This document shows, piece after piece, positions 17,459 through 25,330 of a stretch of DNA of 64,000 nucleotides. The stretch spans positions 32,658 to 96,657 of the forward strand of contig JALOTB010000002.1 in assembly GCA_025458165.1 (NCBI GenBank), in the 5' to 3' direction. The stretch is from Chromatiaceae bacterium (GTDB taxonomy: Bacteria; Pseudomonadota; Gammaproteobacteria; Chromatiales; Chromatiaceae). A program made the position numbers and the translations under genes. The notes under the pieces are model-generated. The model saw nothing but the letters and a program-made list of their open reading frames with translations. It was not told where the DNA came from and did no database searches. Position 1 is the first letter of the stretch. The number at the start of each line of letters is the position of its first letter.

Positions 17459-18039
17459 CCGCGCCGACCCCAACGGCGGGCATGCCACCAGAGCGCAAGC
17501 CCCGCGATGCCGACGATGTAGCCGATCCCGCCCAGCAGGTCGCTCACCCGGGCGCGCTCCTCGGCCGCGCGGAGCTCCTCGCGCAACGGGCGCACCTGCC
17601 GCGCCACCGCGCGCTCGATGATTGCCTCCAGCTCCCCGCTGGTCGCGGATACACCGCCCGAAGGCGTCGCGGGACCGCCGCCCGGCGGTCCCGGCAAGGC
17701 CGCAGGCAGCTCCTCGGCGAACAGGATCGACTCCGCGCCGTGACCCTCGCCCGTCGCGGCGACCAGACGATGGTCGACCCGCTCTCGCGCCGTATAGCTG
17801 AAGCGCCCGGCACCGTCCGAGGTCAGCTCGGCGAGCAGCCGCCCCTGCGGGTCCAGGACTTGGATCGAGACGCCCGCCGCCGGACCACTCCCCGCATAGC
17901 GCACCGAGCCCTGGATCTGGTCGCCCTCGGCGGCGACGAAGAGGCTGAGCTGATGGGCCTCGAGGGCAGACGCGAAGAGCAGTGCGGCGAGCGCCGCCAC
18001 ACCGAGGCGGCCGATTTGGCGGCACCGAACGTCAGCCAT
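17455..18039 (-). CDS. CbiL/NikL-type periplasmic accessory subunit of ECF metal transporter
   Basis: A 194-residue protein. A signal peptide ends near ASALEAHQ. It is followed by a beta-sandwich resembling a carboxypeptidase regulatory-like domain (GSVRYAGSGPAAGVSIQVLDPQG), a charged helical stretch and one C-terminal membrane helix (YIVGIAGLALWWH). This architecture matches the extra component (CbiL/NikL) found in nickel ECF systems in place of CbiN. It overlaps both neighbours (8 bases with cbiM, 4 with cbiQ). The family is thought to help load metal onto the S component. Confidence 0.78.
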   Translation of the reverse strand: MADVRCRQIGRLGVAALAALLFASALEAHQLSLFVAAEGDQIQGSVRYAGSGPAAGVSIQVLDPQGRLLAELTSDGAGRFSYTARERVDHRLVAATGEGHGAESILFAEELPAALPGPPGGGPATPSGGVSATSGELEAIIERAVARQVRPLREELRAAEERARVSDLLGGIGYIVGIAGLALWWHARRWGRRG

Positions 18040-18658
18040 CGCTCACCTCCTCGGAGGGCAGAAGCAGCTCCGGCGCCACCCGCCACAGGAACCCTACCAC
18101 CGCGGCGGTGACCGCCCCCTCGACCAGCGCCAGCAGCACGTAGGTGGCGAGGAGAATCCGCGCCGCGGGCATCAGCTCGGAGCCACTCGCGGCCAGGCTG
18201 AGGCTCACCATCACCCCCGTCAGCAGCGCCGCGATGGCCCCGGACGCCGCCCCGATCAGCACCGCCCGGCGTCCGCGCTCGGCTTGGCGGAGCAGCGCCC
18301 CGAGCAACGCTGCGCAGACGAGGGCCGGGACCGCCAGGTTCATCAGGTTCACACCCAGCGCGAGGAGCCCTCCATGGCCGAAGAAGAGCGCCTGTAGCAG
18401 CAGACCCACCAGGATCGCCGGCACCGCCACCCAGCCGAGCACCAGACCCATCAGCCCGTTGAAGATCAGGTGCACGCTTGCCGGACCCAGCGGCACACTC
18501 ACCAGCGAGGCCAGGAAGAAGGCCGCCGCCAGCACCGCCGCCTGGGGGATGCGCTCGTAGTCCAGGCGGCGCAGGGCCACCGCCAGCAGGGTCAGACCCC
18601 CCCCGGCACCGGCGATCAGCACCGGGGCGGCGAGCACCCCGTCGGGGATGTGAGCGAT
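18032..18658 (-). CDS. cbiM: ECF metal transporter S component (CbiM/NikM), possible ATC start
   Basis: Membrane protein that binds the metal ion, 208 residues if translation starts at 18658, with about seven hydrophobic segments. The family N-terminus, normally Met-His-Ile-Pro-Asp-Gly or Met-Ala-His-Ile, appears here as AHIPDGVLAAPV directly after an ATC codon. A strong GGGGGGAGG lies eight bases before that ATC, and no ATG, GTG or TTG sits at the expected place. The nearest canonical in-frame starts are a TTG at 18739, which adds 27 unconserved residues, or a GTG inside the HIPDG block. The conserved HLIFNGLMG His is present. Nickel is inferred from the NikR-like site at 18790. Confidence 0.85.
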   Translation of the reverse strand: MAHIPDGVLAAPVLIAGAGGGLTLLAVALRRLDYERIPQAAVLAAAFFLASLVSVPLGPASVHLIFNGLMGLVLGWVAVPAILVGLLLQALFFGHGGLLALGVNLMNLAVPALVCAALLGALLRQAERGRRAVLIGAASGAIAALLTGVMVSLSLAASGSELMPAARILLATYVLLALVEGAVTAAVVGFLWRVAPELLLPSEEVSDG

Positions 18659-19048
18659 GGTGCTAACCTCCCCCCGATCGTGCCGTTTCCCGCGACTGCG
18701 ATCGAGCCAACCGGCCGCGCATAGCCGGCGAGGCGCCAACGCTCGGGGCAGACCGCAGGGACACCGTTAACCTGCCGGGTGTGCGCATGGTTATGACGAA
18801 ATCAGACCGTCGTAATACCGCGCATCATCCGACGAAACGCCGGAGGGCTCAAGGCGCCGATCCAGACGGCGGGCGCGTCACCCCCTAGGCTCCGGTGCCG
18901 GCAGGCGAGCTGCCCCGAGTGGCCGGCGACCGCAGCGCAGCCGCCGCCGTGACCGGGGCCAGCCGCAAGACCGACAGCGTGCGGCGCGCGACGCTCAGGG
19001 CCATCCCGGTCGCCGAGCCGCCGAAGCGGCGCAGCGATCCGGCGAGTC
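18659..19048. other. Regulatory intergenic region, no gene
   Basis: It holds the transporter ribosome binding site, the NikR-type operator at 18790-18818, and the 3' side of the gene at 19049. The remainder shows no supported coding frame, RNA gene or repeat. Confidence 0.5.
18790..18818. promoter_or_regulatory. NikR-type operator upstream of the cbiMLQO operon
   Basis: TTATGA, sixteen bases, then TAATAC. This has the same spacing as the E. coli NikR operator GTATGA-N16-TCATAC. The inner parts also agree: left half TATGACGA is identical and right half TCGTAATA differs at one base. It lies about 130 bases before the first codon of the transporter. It implies nickel-dependent repression, hence nickel as substrate. 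Confidence 0.7.
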
Positions 19049-19669
19049 TCAGGGCGAGAACGGCATCCAGGGCATCATGCGCCCGGCGCGGCCCATGGTG
19101 GAGTCCATGCTGGCGGTGATCACATGCATCTTGGCGTTGATCTGGTTGAGCTCCGCGACGATGGCGGGCAGCGCCCCCATCTGGGCGCTCATGGTCCGCA
19201 TCTGCTCCTCCATCGATGGCATGGCGTCCATGTTCTGCGACATGCGGAAGAGCATCATCGCGATGACCGGCCCCGCCTGGCCCTCCTCCCACGTCTGCAT
19301 GTAGCTCGTGAGCCAGGCGACCTCGCGCTCGAAGGTCTCGAGCTTGCGGCGTGCATCGTCCGGCAGGCTCGCTACCAGGTCGGCGCGACGCGCGGCCCGC
19401 TCTTCAGGGCTCATCGGCGTGGGGGGGACCAGCCCCGGGGTCTGCGCCTGCGCCGGCGGGAACGGCTGCTCCGACGACCAGCCGGCGACGGCGATCAATC
19501 CAACGAAAACCAGGGAGAGCGAACGCAGGCGACGGCCCTGGCGCCTCGCCTGCACCTGTGTCGCGCGGAGCTCATCCACGAGGAGGCGGACGGTCTCCTC
19601 CAGCGACCGACCAGTCGCTGCGGCGGCGAGGCTGTCGGGAGTTTCGGTCGGCGATTCGGCATGGCCCAT
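19049..19669 (-). CDS. Membrane-anchored coiled-coil protein, unknown function
   Basis: A 206-residue protein with a cytosolic N-terminus of about 45 residues, a single helix near 49-65 (LSLVFVGLIAVAGW) and an extracytoplasmic helical part. Residues about 100-195 are Met-rich and amphipathic (MMLFRMSQNMDAMPSMEEQM, then AELNQINAKMHVITASMDSTMGR), suggesting a coiled coil. It ends in GRMMPWMPFSP. I do not recognise the family. It is monocistronic, with the lipocalin gene about 100 bases upstream in the same direction. Confidence 0.7.
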   Translation of the reverse strand: MGHAESPTETPDSLAAAATGRSLEETVRLLVDELRATQVQARRQGRRLRSLSLVFVGLIAVAGWSSEQPFPPAQAQTPGLVPPTPMSPEERAARRADLVASLPDDARRKLETFEREVAWLTSYMQTWEEGQAGPVIAMMLFRMSQNMDAMPSMEEQMRTMSAQMGALPAIVAELNQINAKMHVITASMDSTMGRAGRMMPWMPFSP

Positions 19670-19769
19670 GAGCCCAACTCCAAGTCGAGAGACGGAATCA
19701 AATTGTGCGCCAGGCAGACTACACGGGGTAACCGCGGGCGACAGGTCCGTCCTGCCCGCGGGTCCGCGA

Positions 19770-20330
19770 TCACGGCCAGCGCTGGGGCACCCGCTCGACC
19801 TGGCTCGTGTCGTATCCGATGCGGTCGAGGAAGGCGAGGATCTCAGCGTACTTCGCGTCCGGGATCTCGGGCTGCCGCGCCATGATCCAGACGTAATCGC
19901 GCCGCTCGCGGCCGATCACGGTGAGGCTGTAATCGGGCTCCAGCCAGACGATCCGAAAGTCCCCTTTGAACGGCCAGATGAACTGCATGCCCCAACGGGC
20001 GTTGCCGGTGGCGGGGACGACAAATCCCTTGGGGCGATAGACCTTCTCACGGCCATCGAAGCCCGCTTTGCGGAACCGGAAGGTGGTGGCGATGGTGCCG
20101 TCGGGGTTGAGGGCGTAGGACTCGACGGCATTGTGGGCGCCCCTCTCGACGAAGGTCGGGATGTTGGCGATCACGTACCAGTCGCCCATGAAGCGAGCGA
20201 GGTCCACTTGCGGCACGGTCTCCATCGGTCGCCGCTCCGCCGCCCCGCAGGCGGTCAGGGTGAGAGTCAGGAGGGCCAAGCCGACCCACGCCAAGCCGAC
20301 CCGCAGGCCGCTGCCGGGCGTGGGGATCAC
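19770..20330 (-). CDS. blc: Bacterial lipocalin lipoprotein (Blc)
   Basis: Outer-membrane lipocalin, 186 residues. A lipoprotein signal ends at the lipobox LTLTAC. The lipocalin core has MGDWYVIANIPTFVERGAHNAVESY (the GxW motif), RFRKAGFDG and IGRERRDYVWIMAR. Blc proteins bind lysophospholipids or fatty acids at the envelope. The GTG start at 20330 overlaps the stop of the preceding DUF6134 gene by four bases, so the two are co-translated. Confidence 0.9.
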   Translation of the reverse strand: MIPTPGSGLRVGLAWVGLALLTLTLTACGAAERRPMETVPQVDLARFMGDWYVIANIPTFVERGAHNAVESYALNPDGTIATTFRFRKAGFDGREKVYRPKGFVVPATGNARWGMQFIWPFKGDFRIVWLEPDYSLTVIGRERRDYVWIMARQPEIPDAKYAEILAFLDRIGYDTSQVERVPQRWP

Positions 20331-20965
20331 AGCCGCTCGTACCGCAGGACGCGGCCCGTCCCGGTGTCGCTTTCGAGCCCGATCCAGTCCCCATCGGCCG
20401 TGTACCAGAGGAAGATCTCGCGGTCCTCGGCCCGCAGGCGGTAAGCCTGGGCCTCCACCTCCTCGCCGCGGAAGGCCCGGCGCGCGAGACCGAGGGGCTC
20501 GAGGCGCACCTCCACCAGCTCGCCATTCTGCGGATTGAGCAGGCGCGGTCGCCTGAGCAGGTCCGGTGACCAGTACGCGAACGTCCCGACACATCCGGGC
20601 ACCTGATTACGCTCCCCGTTCACCTCCAGGGCAAGGGCGCCCTTGAGACGCTCCCCCAGCACCCGGATGGCCTCGCCATTGTCGTCGGTAGCGGATTGGA
20701 TGCGCTCGAGACAGCCGTCGCGCCACTGCTCTTCGCTCTGATGGCGGTACCGATAGAGGTCGAAGATCAGTAAGCGAACGTCGAAGTGAGCGCGGGAGAC
20801 GACCCGTTTCTCGCTGCCACCGGTCGCGAGATCGAAGCGGTGCTCGCCGATCTGGGACTGGTCCAGGTAGACCTTGAACGCCAGTGTCTCCGTCGAGGCG
20901 ACGGCGACACTGGCTGCGCCAAGCATCAGACCGAACAGCAGCGAAGCGAGCCTGGATTGCGACAT
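20327..20965 (-). CDS. Exported DUF6134-type protein
   Basis: A 212-residue protein. A signal peptide ends near ASVAVAST. The mature protein is beta-rich with strand blocks LAFKVYLDQSQIGEHRFDL and VEAQAYRLRAEDREIFLWYTADGDWIGLES. This pattern matches the DUF6134/YceI-neighbour type envelope proteins that often precede lipocalins. The ATG at 20965 has GGAGG eight bases upstream; a GTG at 20971 is too close to it. It is co-transcribed with blc. The function is unknown; a role in lipid or envelope maintenance is inference from its partner. Confidence 0.78.
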   Translation of the reverse strand: MSQSRLASLLFGLMLGAASVAVASTETLAFKVYLDQSQIGEHRFDLATGGSEKRVVSRAHFDVRLLIFDLYRYRHQSEEQWRDGCLERIQSATDDNGEAIRVLGERLKGALALEVNGERNQVPGCVGTFAYWSPDLLRRPRLLNPQNGELVEVRLEPLGLARRAFRGEEVEAQAYRLRAEDREIFLWYTADGDWIGLESDTGTGRVLRYERL

Positions 20966-21622
20966 GGCCACGGCCTCCGATCGGCGGGGCGAGCTGAGAG
21001 GATGGGAGCTAGGGCGGTGACCCGGACGCAACCGAATCTCGGAGCACGGGCCACCGCCCTCGCCTGCGGGAGCTGATGCCATCGACGGCGAGAAACAACC
21101 CTCTGGGCTACAGGGCTGATGGGCCCCGCCGTGACTGAGAAGCAATGAGCGTGAAGCACGCTGACGTGATCGCCCTTGGCCACCAGTGGGGCACCGCCGG
21201 ACGGATCGGCCCGAGCCCGGATCACGGCCGCGCGTCGATCCGACGCGGCACCGATGCTTGCACTTGGCAAACCCCGCGGGTTGGGTATACTCCCGGCCCA
21301 TCACGGCGGCGCCCAACCAGCGCCTCGGCCGACACCTCTCGCAAAGGCCCACGACGTTCAATCCGACCCTGCCGCCACCGCCCGAGCCGAGCTGGCTCGT
21401 CGGTACGCCTCCCCCGACCCCGGCCGTCATCCCCCGAGTATGACGTCGAGCCGCTCCGCTTCCCGTTCGTCCAGCGACGTGCGATCGCAGCCCTCCGTGG
21501 GTACGAGCCCAGAACTCTCCGACCGCGCGAGCGGCCGGAAGCCGACAGTCGTCTAACTTGTGTATTGATTATTCGACCGTTCTACTTTCTGCCAATACAC
21601 ATTTCCCACTCGAGATCGATTG
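20966..21622. other. Long intergenic region with leader of the RRM gene
   Basis: About 650 bases lie between the divergent DUF6134 and RNA-binding protein genes. It contains a good sigma70-like promoter at 21264-21291 and a weaker one at 21558-21586, both on the plus strand. Open frames in it look like chance frames of GC-rich DNA. A long 5' leader or a small RNA before the RRM gene is possible. Confidence 0.5.
21264..21291 (+). promoter_or_regulatory. Sigma70-like promoter upstream of RRM gene
   Basis: TTGGCA (21264-21269), a 16-base spacer, then TATACT (21286-21291). Both hexamers match the consensus at five of six positions. The RRM start is 332 bases downstream, so the transcript would have a leader of more than 300 nt unless a nearer promoter is used. 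Confidence 0.5.
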
Positions 21623-21898
21623 ATGAATATCTACGTAGGAAACCTGGCGTACAGCGTGACTGAGGACGACCTCCGGCAGGCCTTCGCGCCCTATGGCGAC
21701 ATCACCAGCGTCAGCCTGATCACGGACAAGTTCTCCGGCCAGTCGAAGGGATTCGGCTTCGTCGAGATGCCCAACAACTCCCAGGCCGACGCCGCCATCA
21801 AGGCCCTGAACGAGACCTCGCTCAAGGGCCGCAACATGAAAGTCAACCAGGCCAAGCCCCGCGCGGAGCGCCCCGCCCGCGGCCCGCGCCGCTTCTGA
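21623..21898 (+). CDS. RRM-domain RNA-binding protein
   Basis: A 91-residue protein made of one RNA recognition motif, with RNP2 as IYVGNLAYSV and RNP1 as SKGFGFVEM. A basic Pro/Arg tail (PARGPRRF) follows. Such proteins are often cold-induced RNA chaperones in proteobacteria and cyanobacteria. The ATG at 21623 is preferred to the TTG just before it, and there is no strong ribosome binding site. The long AT-rich upstream leader would suit post-transcriptional control, but this is inference. Confidence 0.92.
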   Translation: MNIYVGNLAYSVTEDDLRQAFAPYGDITSVSLITDKFSGQSKGFGFVEMPNNSQADAAIKALNETSLKGRNMKVNQAKPRAERPARGPRRF

Positions 21899-22267
21899 CC
21901 GATCTCCGGGGCGGGTCGCGGACCAACCGCGGCTGCGCCCCGGTTTTCCCGGCAGATCGCCGCCGCTTGGCCAGTCCGCGCGCGGTGATTGAGTCTCCCT
22001 CGCCTACCTTCTGACCAACGGCGCGGACTGGCGCGGTGTTGCGTCAAAGCCCGCATCCGCGCCGCGGCTGCGGCTGACCCGTCGCAGCGCGACTCCGAGT
22101 AATGTCCCTTCGCAACGTCCCCCTTGCTCGCCCGGACCCGATCTACCGCCTCCTCAGGCGGCCCTGAGTGAAGGCCTGGCCGACCGCCGCGCCGCGGGAT
22201 AACGGCATGCCGGCCGAACGCAACCGCTCCCGGGCACCTGGCCCTACTGGGTGCGCCGGCCCGCCGA
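21899..22267. other. Intergenic region, no gene seen
   Basis: It lies between the convergent RRM gene and the methyltransferase gene. It is GC-rich with short imperfect inverted repeats after the RRM stop, but no clear terminator T-run. No supported coding frame. Confidence 0.4.
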
Positions 22268-23053
22268 TTAGGCCCGGCCGAGCCTGGGCCAGAGGAAGCC
22301 CGTCTTGCGTTTGAATTCGGCGTACTCGGGCAGCGTGCGGAGGAACTTGCGCTCCTCGATCTTGGCGCGGATGACCTGGAGCACGACCGCGCCGGCAAAG
22401 AGGTACAGCCCGACCGGCGTCCCGGAGAGGATCGCGATGCCAAAGATATGGATGATCTCGCCGACGTAGAGGGGGTGGCGGATGCGCCGATAGGGACCCG
22501 TGGTGACCAGGGTGCGTACCGCCGCGCGCAGGCCGAAAGAGCGCTTCAGGTGGCTGATGGCCCAGATGCTGAAACCGGCGCCAAACAGGCCGAGGCCAAG
22601 GCCCAGCATATTGAGATAGAAGCCGTAGAAGGGCGTGAGCCCGCGCAGCACGGCGCGGGTCTCCGGGGAAAAGCCAGGGACGTACTGGCGTACCTCGGGC
22701 AGTAGAAGGAGTGTGAACCCGATTACCGGGACAAACACCGTGATCAGGGGAAAGAGGTTCTCTACTGCCCCCTCGGGCCGACTCTTGGCGGCGCCGCGCA
22801 CGATGAAACTGTAGAGCACCAGGGCATCGAATGCCGTCGCGGTCACGAAATACAGCAGGTAGGACAGGGCGCTCGTGAGATAGAAGCCCGCCGCCGGACC
22901 GAGCTCGTTCAACCGGTCGATATTCGCGAGCAGGCCCCAGAGCTCCGGGCTGCCCGTCAGATAGGTCCAGAGGGCGTACACCTTGGCCCCGACGATCAGG
23001 CCGAATAGGACGATCGGCGCTCCGTCCGTCCTCAGTTTCTCAGGGATAGGCAT
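22268..23053 (-). CDS. Isoprenylcysteine/phospholipid methyltransferase-type membrane protein
   Basis: An integral membrane protein of 261 residues with about six hydrophobic segments. The C-terminal third has the ICMT/PEMT signature: RTLVTTGPYRRIRHPLYVGEI and the final EERKFLRTLPEYAEFKRKTGFLWP, which bind S-adenosylmethionine. Members methylate lipids, thiols or isoprenoid-linked groups; the bacterial substrates are mostly unknown. The N-terminal half has extra membrane segments beyond the minimal family core. It stands alone. Confidence 0.85.
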   Translation of the reverse strand: MPIPEKLRTDGAPIVLFGLIVGAKVYALWTYLTGSPELWGLLANIDRLNELGPAAGFYLTSALSYLLYFVTATAFDALVLYSFIVRGAAKSRPEGAVENLFPLITVFVPVIGFTLLLLPEVRQYVPGFSPETRAVLRGLTPFYGFYLNMLGLGLGLFGAGFSIWAISHLKRSFGLRAAVRTLVTTGPYRRIRHPLYVGEIIHIFGIAILSGTPVGLYLFAGAVVLQVIRAKIEERKFLRTLPEYAEFKRKTGFLWPRLGRA

Positions 23054-23312
23054 GGCGGCTCCGGCTGTTCGACCCCAGTTCCCTCACGACTCGGCGCGGG
23101 CACCTTAGCATAGGCTCGCGCAGCGGCGCAGCGCGGGACATCCCGCGGCCCCGGGCTGTCGCAGGACCCCGACGACCAGGGCGGCCACTCGGCCAGTATG
23201 CCCGCTGGAAGCCGGGAACTCCGCGGGCCAAGCACACTGGTACGCAACGTGCTTAGACTTACGTGAAGGGGGCGGCCGTGCCGCCCCGCCCAGCGTAAAG
23301 GTAGCCGACACC

Positions 23313-23765
23313 ATGCGCGCCAGCGATCAGCCCTATGGCTCTGCCCCCGAATTCGACAAGGCGCTCTTCGAGCAAGTCAGCCAAAGCATTGCGGAGCACG
23401 GCGTGCAGTTGATTGCCGTGTACGAGAGCCGCGATGACGACTACAGGCCCTTCGTCTACACCATCGGGCTCAGCGAGCGGGGCGGGGACGAGATCATCGC
23501 ATTCGCCGACAGCGAGGAGGAGCTCAACGCAATCGCCGAGCTGCTCTACCGGATCGCCCGCCGCGAGCGGCCGCTCGATCCGCATGAGGTGCTGCGCTAC
23601 CGCAATGGCACCCTGACGCTGGCCGCACCGGATGCGGATTTCGATGCCTTCCTCCAGGAGCACTGCCTGGTCGAGGCCCGAAGCTACTACCGCTGCCACC
23701 GGGTCGACGTACTCGTGGCCCTCGCGGAGACCGATCTGCGCGGGCCGCATCAGAGCCTGCACTGA
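23313..23765 (+). CDS. DUF4262 family protein
   Basis: A 150-residue soluble protein. The N-terminal half has the DUF4262 pattern: a helix, then VQLIAVYESRDDDYRPFVYTIGLSERGGDEIIAF, followed by a helical and a beta part ending with SYYRCHRVDVLVALAETDLRGPHQS. No catalytic residues are known for the family. It ends ten bases before the convergent HD-domain gene. The ATG at 23313 has only a weak upstream AAGG. Confidence 0.78.
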   Translation: MRASDQPYGSAPEFDKALFEQVSQSIAEHGVQLIAVYESRDDDYRPFVYTIGLSERGGDEIIAFADSEEELNAIAELLYRIARRERPLDPHEVLRYRNGTLTLAAPDADFDAFLQEHCLVEARSYYRCHRVDVLVALAETDLRGPHQSLH

Positions 23766-23775
23766 GGTCGTCGGC

Positions 23776-24375
23776 CTACTCCCGCGGACCGATCAGGGTC
23801 TGCAGTTCGTCGAGCGTTCGGGCGAGCTCCGCCACCAGGGCGTGCGGCGCACTTCCGGCCACGCGGTACGCGTCGAGGAGGCTGCGGTAGTACCACAGGT
23901 GCTGCGCCGGATCGGTCTCGCTGAACCGCGCCCACACCCAATCGCCCTGCTCCCGGAAGTCGCGCACCAGGGCGCGCGCGTTGTGGAGCTTATCGGCGCA
24001 GGAGACGCGGTGCACGCCGGCGCTGGCGGCCTCCTGCATGTGGCGAATGTAGCGTTCCTTGCGCTCGCGCCAGGGCGGCTTGGGAATGACCTCGGCGTCG
24101 GTGCAGGCATCGACGATCGCCCCGACTTCGCGCCCGAATCGCGCGACGATCTGCGAGCGAAGCGCCATTGCGCCGCCGTGGTAGGCGGCCTGATCCTCGA
24201 TCGCATCGTGGAGTAGCGCGGCGATCGCCTCGTCCTCGTCCCCGCCGTGCTCCAAAACCAGGCTCGCGACGGCCAGCAGATGGGCGAGATACGGGATGTC
24301 GGTGCCCTTGCGCGTCTGCCCGGCGTGCAGCCGGGCGGCAAAGCACAGGGCGGCGGAGAAGCGCTCCGTCAGCAT
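23776..24375 (-). CDS. HD-domain protein, SpoT-hydrolase-like
   Basis: A 199-residue metal-dependent phosphohydrolase of the HD superfamily. His/Asp ligands are visible as YLAHLLAV, LLHDAIEDQ and CADKLHNARAL, which matches the (p)ppGpp hydrolase domain of RelA/SpoT; synthetase, TGS and ACT domains are absent. Such small hydrolases (Mesh1-like) may degrade ppGpp or other nucleotides. The ATG at 24375 begins just before the conserved helix; an earlier in-frame start adds a Pro-rich leader. Confidence 0.85.
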   Translation of the reverse strand: MLTERFSAALCFAARLHAGQTRKGTDIPYLAHLLAVASLVLEHGGDEDEAIAALLHDAIEDQAAYHGGAMALRSQIVARFGREVGAIVDACTDAEVIPKPPWRERKERYIRHMQEAASAGVHRVSCADKLHNARALVRDFREQGDWVWARFSETDPAQHLWYYRSLLDAYRVAGSAPHALVAELARTLDELQTLIGPRE

Positions 24376-24480
24376 GGGCGGGCTGGGCTCCGGGCGGCGG
24401 GTACCTGACCCAACCATGCCAGCGGCGCCAGCCCAGGGCAAGCCGCATGATCCGCCCCTGGGGCAGCCCGCTGCCGGTGC

Positions 24481-25260
24481 TCAAGCCCGCTCGGGCAGCC
24501 CCGCCCGCGCCGCGGCCCGCCGCAGGAACTCGGCCGGCGCGCCCATCTCGGCGCGGATCCGCAGGTACGCCGGGGTCCACTCGCCGCGCGGATCGCGCAG
24601 CGCGAGCGGCGGGGGATCGGCGCACGTGCCGCTCCGAGCGCAGGTGAAGAGCGCGATCATCGGCGGCTGGTGCGCGCGGAAGTGGACCTCCTGGCGGGCG
24701 CGCAGCTTGAGCCCGGCGGCCGCCACCGCCGTCTCGGGGCGGGGGTCTCGCGCCGCGTGGCAGAAGCAGAAGACGCCGTCCTCCGAGAGCGAGCGAGCGG
24801 CGGCCCGGCAGTAGTCGAAGACGTCGCCGCGCAGCTCGAAGCGCGCCGCCGCCTTTTGCGGGTGTGGGGAGACGGTGCCCTGCGCAGGCGGTAGATAGGG
24901 CGGTGAGCCGGTGACCAGGTCGAACTCACCGCCCGGCCAGTCGCGCAGATCGAGGTTGCGGAGGCTGACGCGATCCTCCAGGCCGTTGTGGGCGACCGTG
25001 CGCCGCGCGAGCCCGTGGCTCAGCTCCTGCACCTCGACCAGCGTGAGCCGGGCCTCGCCCGCCAGGCGCCACAGGGTCAGCAGGCCGACCGAGCCGATCC
25101 CGGAGCCGAGATCGAGGACGCGGGAGGCGTCCGGTCGAGCGTTGGCGGCGGTCCAGGCCGTCAGTAGGTCGTCGGCCGAGAATCGGTGGCCCTGGCGGAG
25201 CTGCCAGATGCGCCAGTCCCCGGCTAGGGCGTCGAGGGTCAGCTCATCGCTCGCAGGCAT
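24481..25260 (-). CDS. tRNA1(Val) adenine-N6-methyltransferase-like protein (TrmN6 family)
   Basis: A SAM-dependent methyltransferase of 259 residues. The N-terminus has GHRFSADDLLTAWTA, typical of the TrmN6/YfiC group. Motif I is VLDLGSGIGSVGLL, and the catalytic loop is GSPPYLPP where the family usually has NPPY, so Ser replaces Asn. The C-terminal half is a Rossmann fold with a Pro/Arg-rich tail. The family target is A37 of tRNA1(Val). The Asn-to-Ser change could alter activity or substrate. Confidence 0.82.
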   Translation of the reverse strand: MPASDELTLDALAGDWRIWQLRQGHRFSADDLLTAWTAANARPDASRVLDLGSGIGSVGLLTLWRLAGEARLTLVEVQELSHGLARRTVAHNGLEDRVSLRNLDLRDWPGGEFDLVTGSPPYLPPAQGTVSPHPQKAAARFELRGDVFDYCRAAARSLSEDGVFCFCHAARDPRPETAVAAAGLKLRARQEVHFRAHQPPMIALFTCARSGTCADPPPLALRDPRGEWTPAYLRIRAEMGAPAEFLRRAAARAGLPERA

Positions 25261-25330
25261 GAGCGAGGCGCCCCGCGCGGCCTCTGCGCCAGTCGGCGGC
25301 GGCCCGGCGATCGGGCCGCCGCGCGTCGGT

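Noticed and set aside
23268..23296. GC-rich hairpin (GGGGCGGC/GCCGCCCC)
   Set aside because: No T-run and it lies just before the DUF4262 start; likely incidental in GC-rich DNA.
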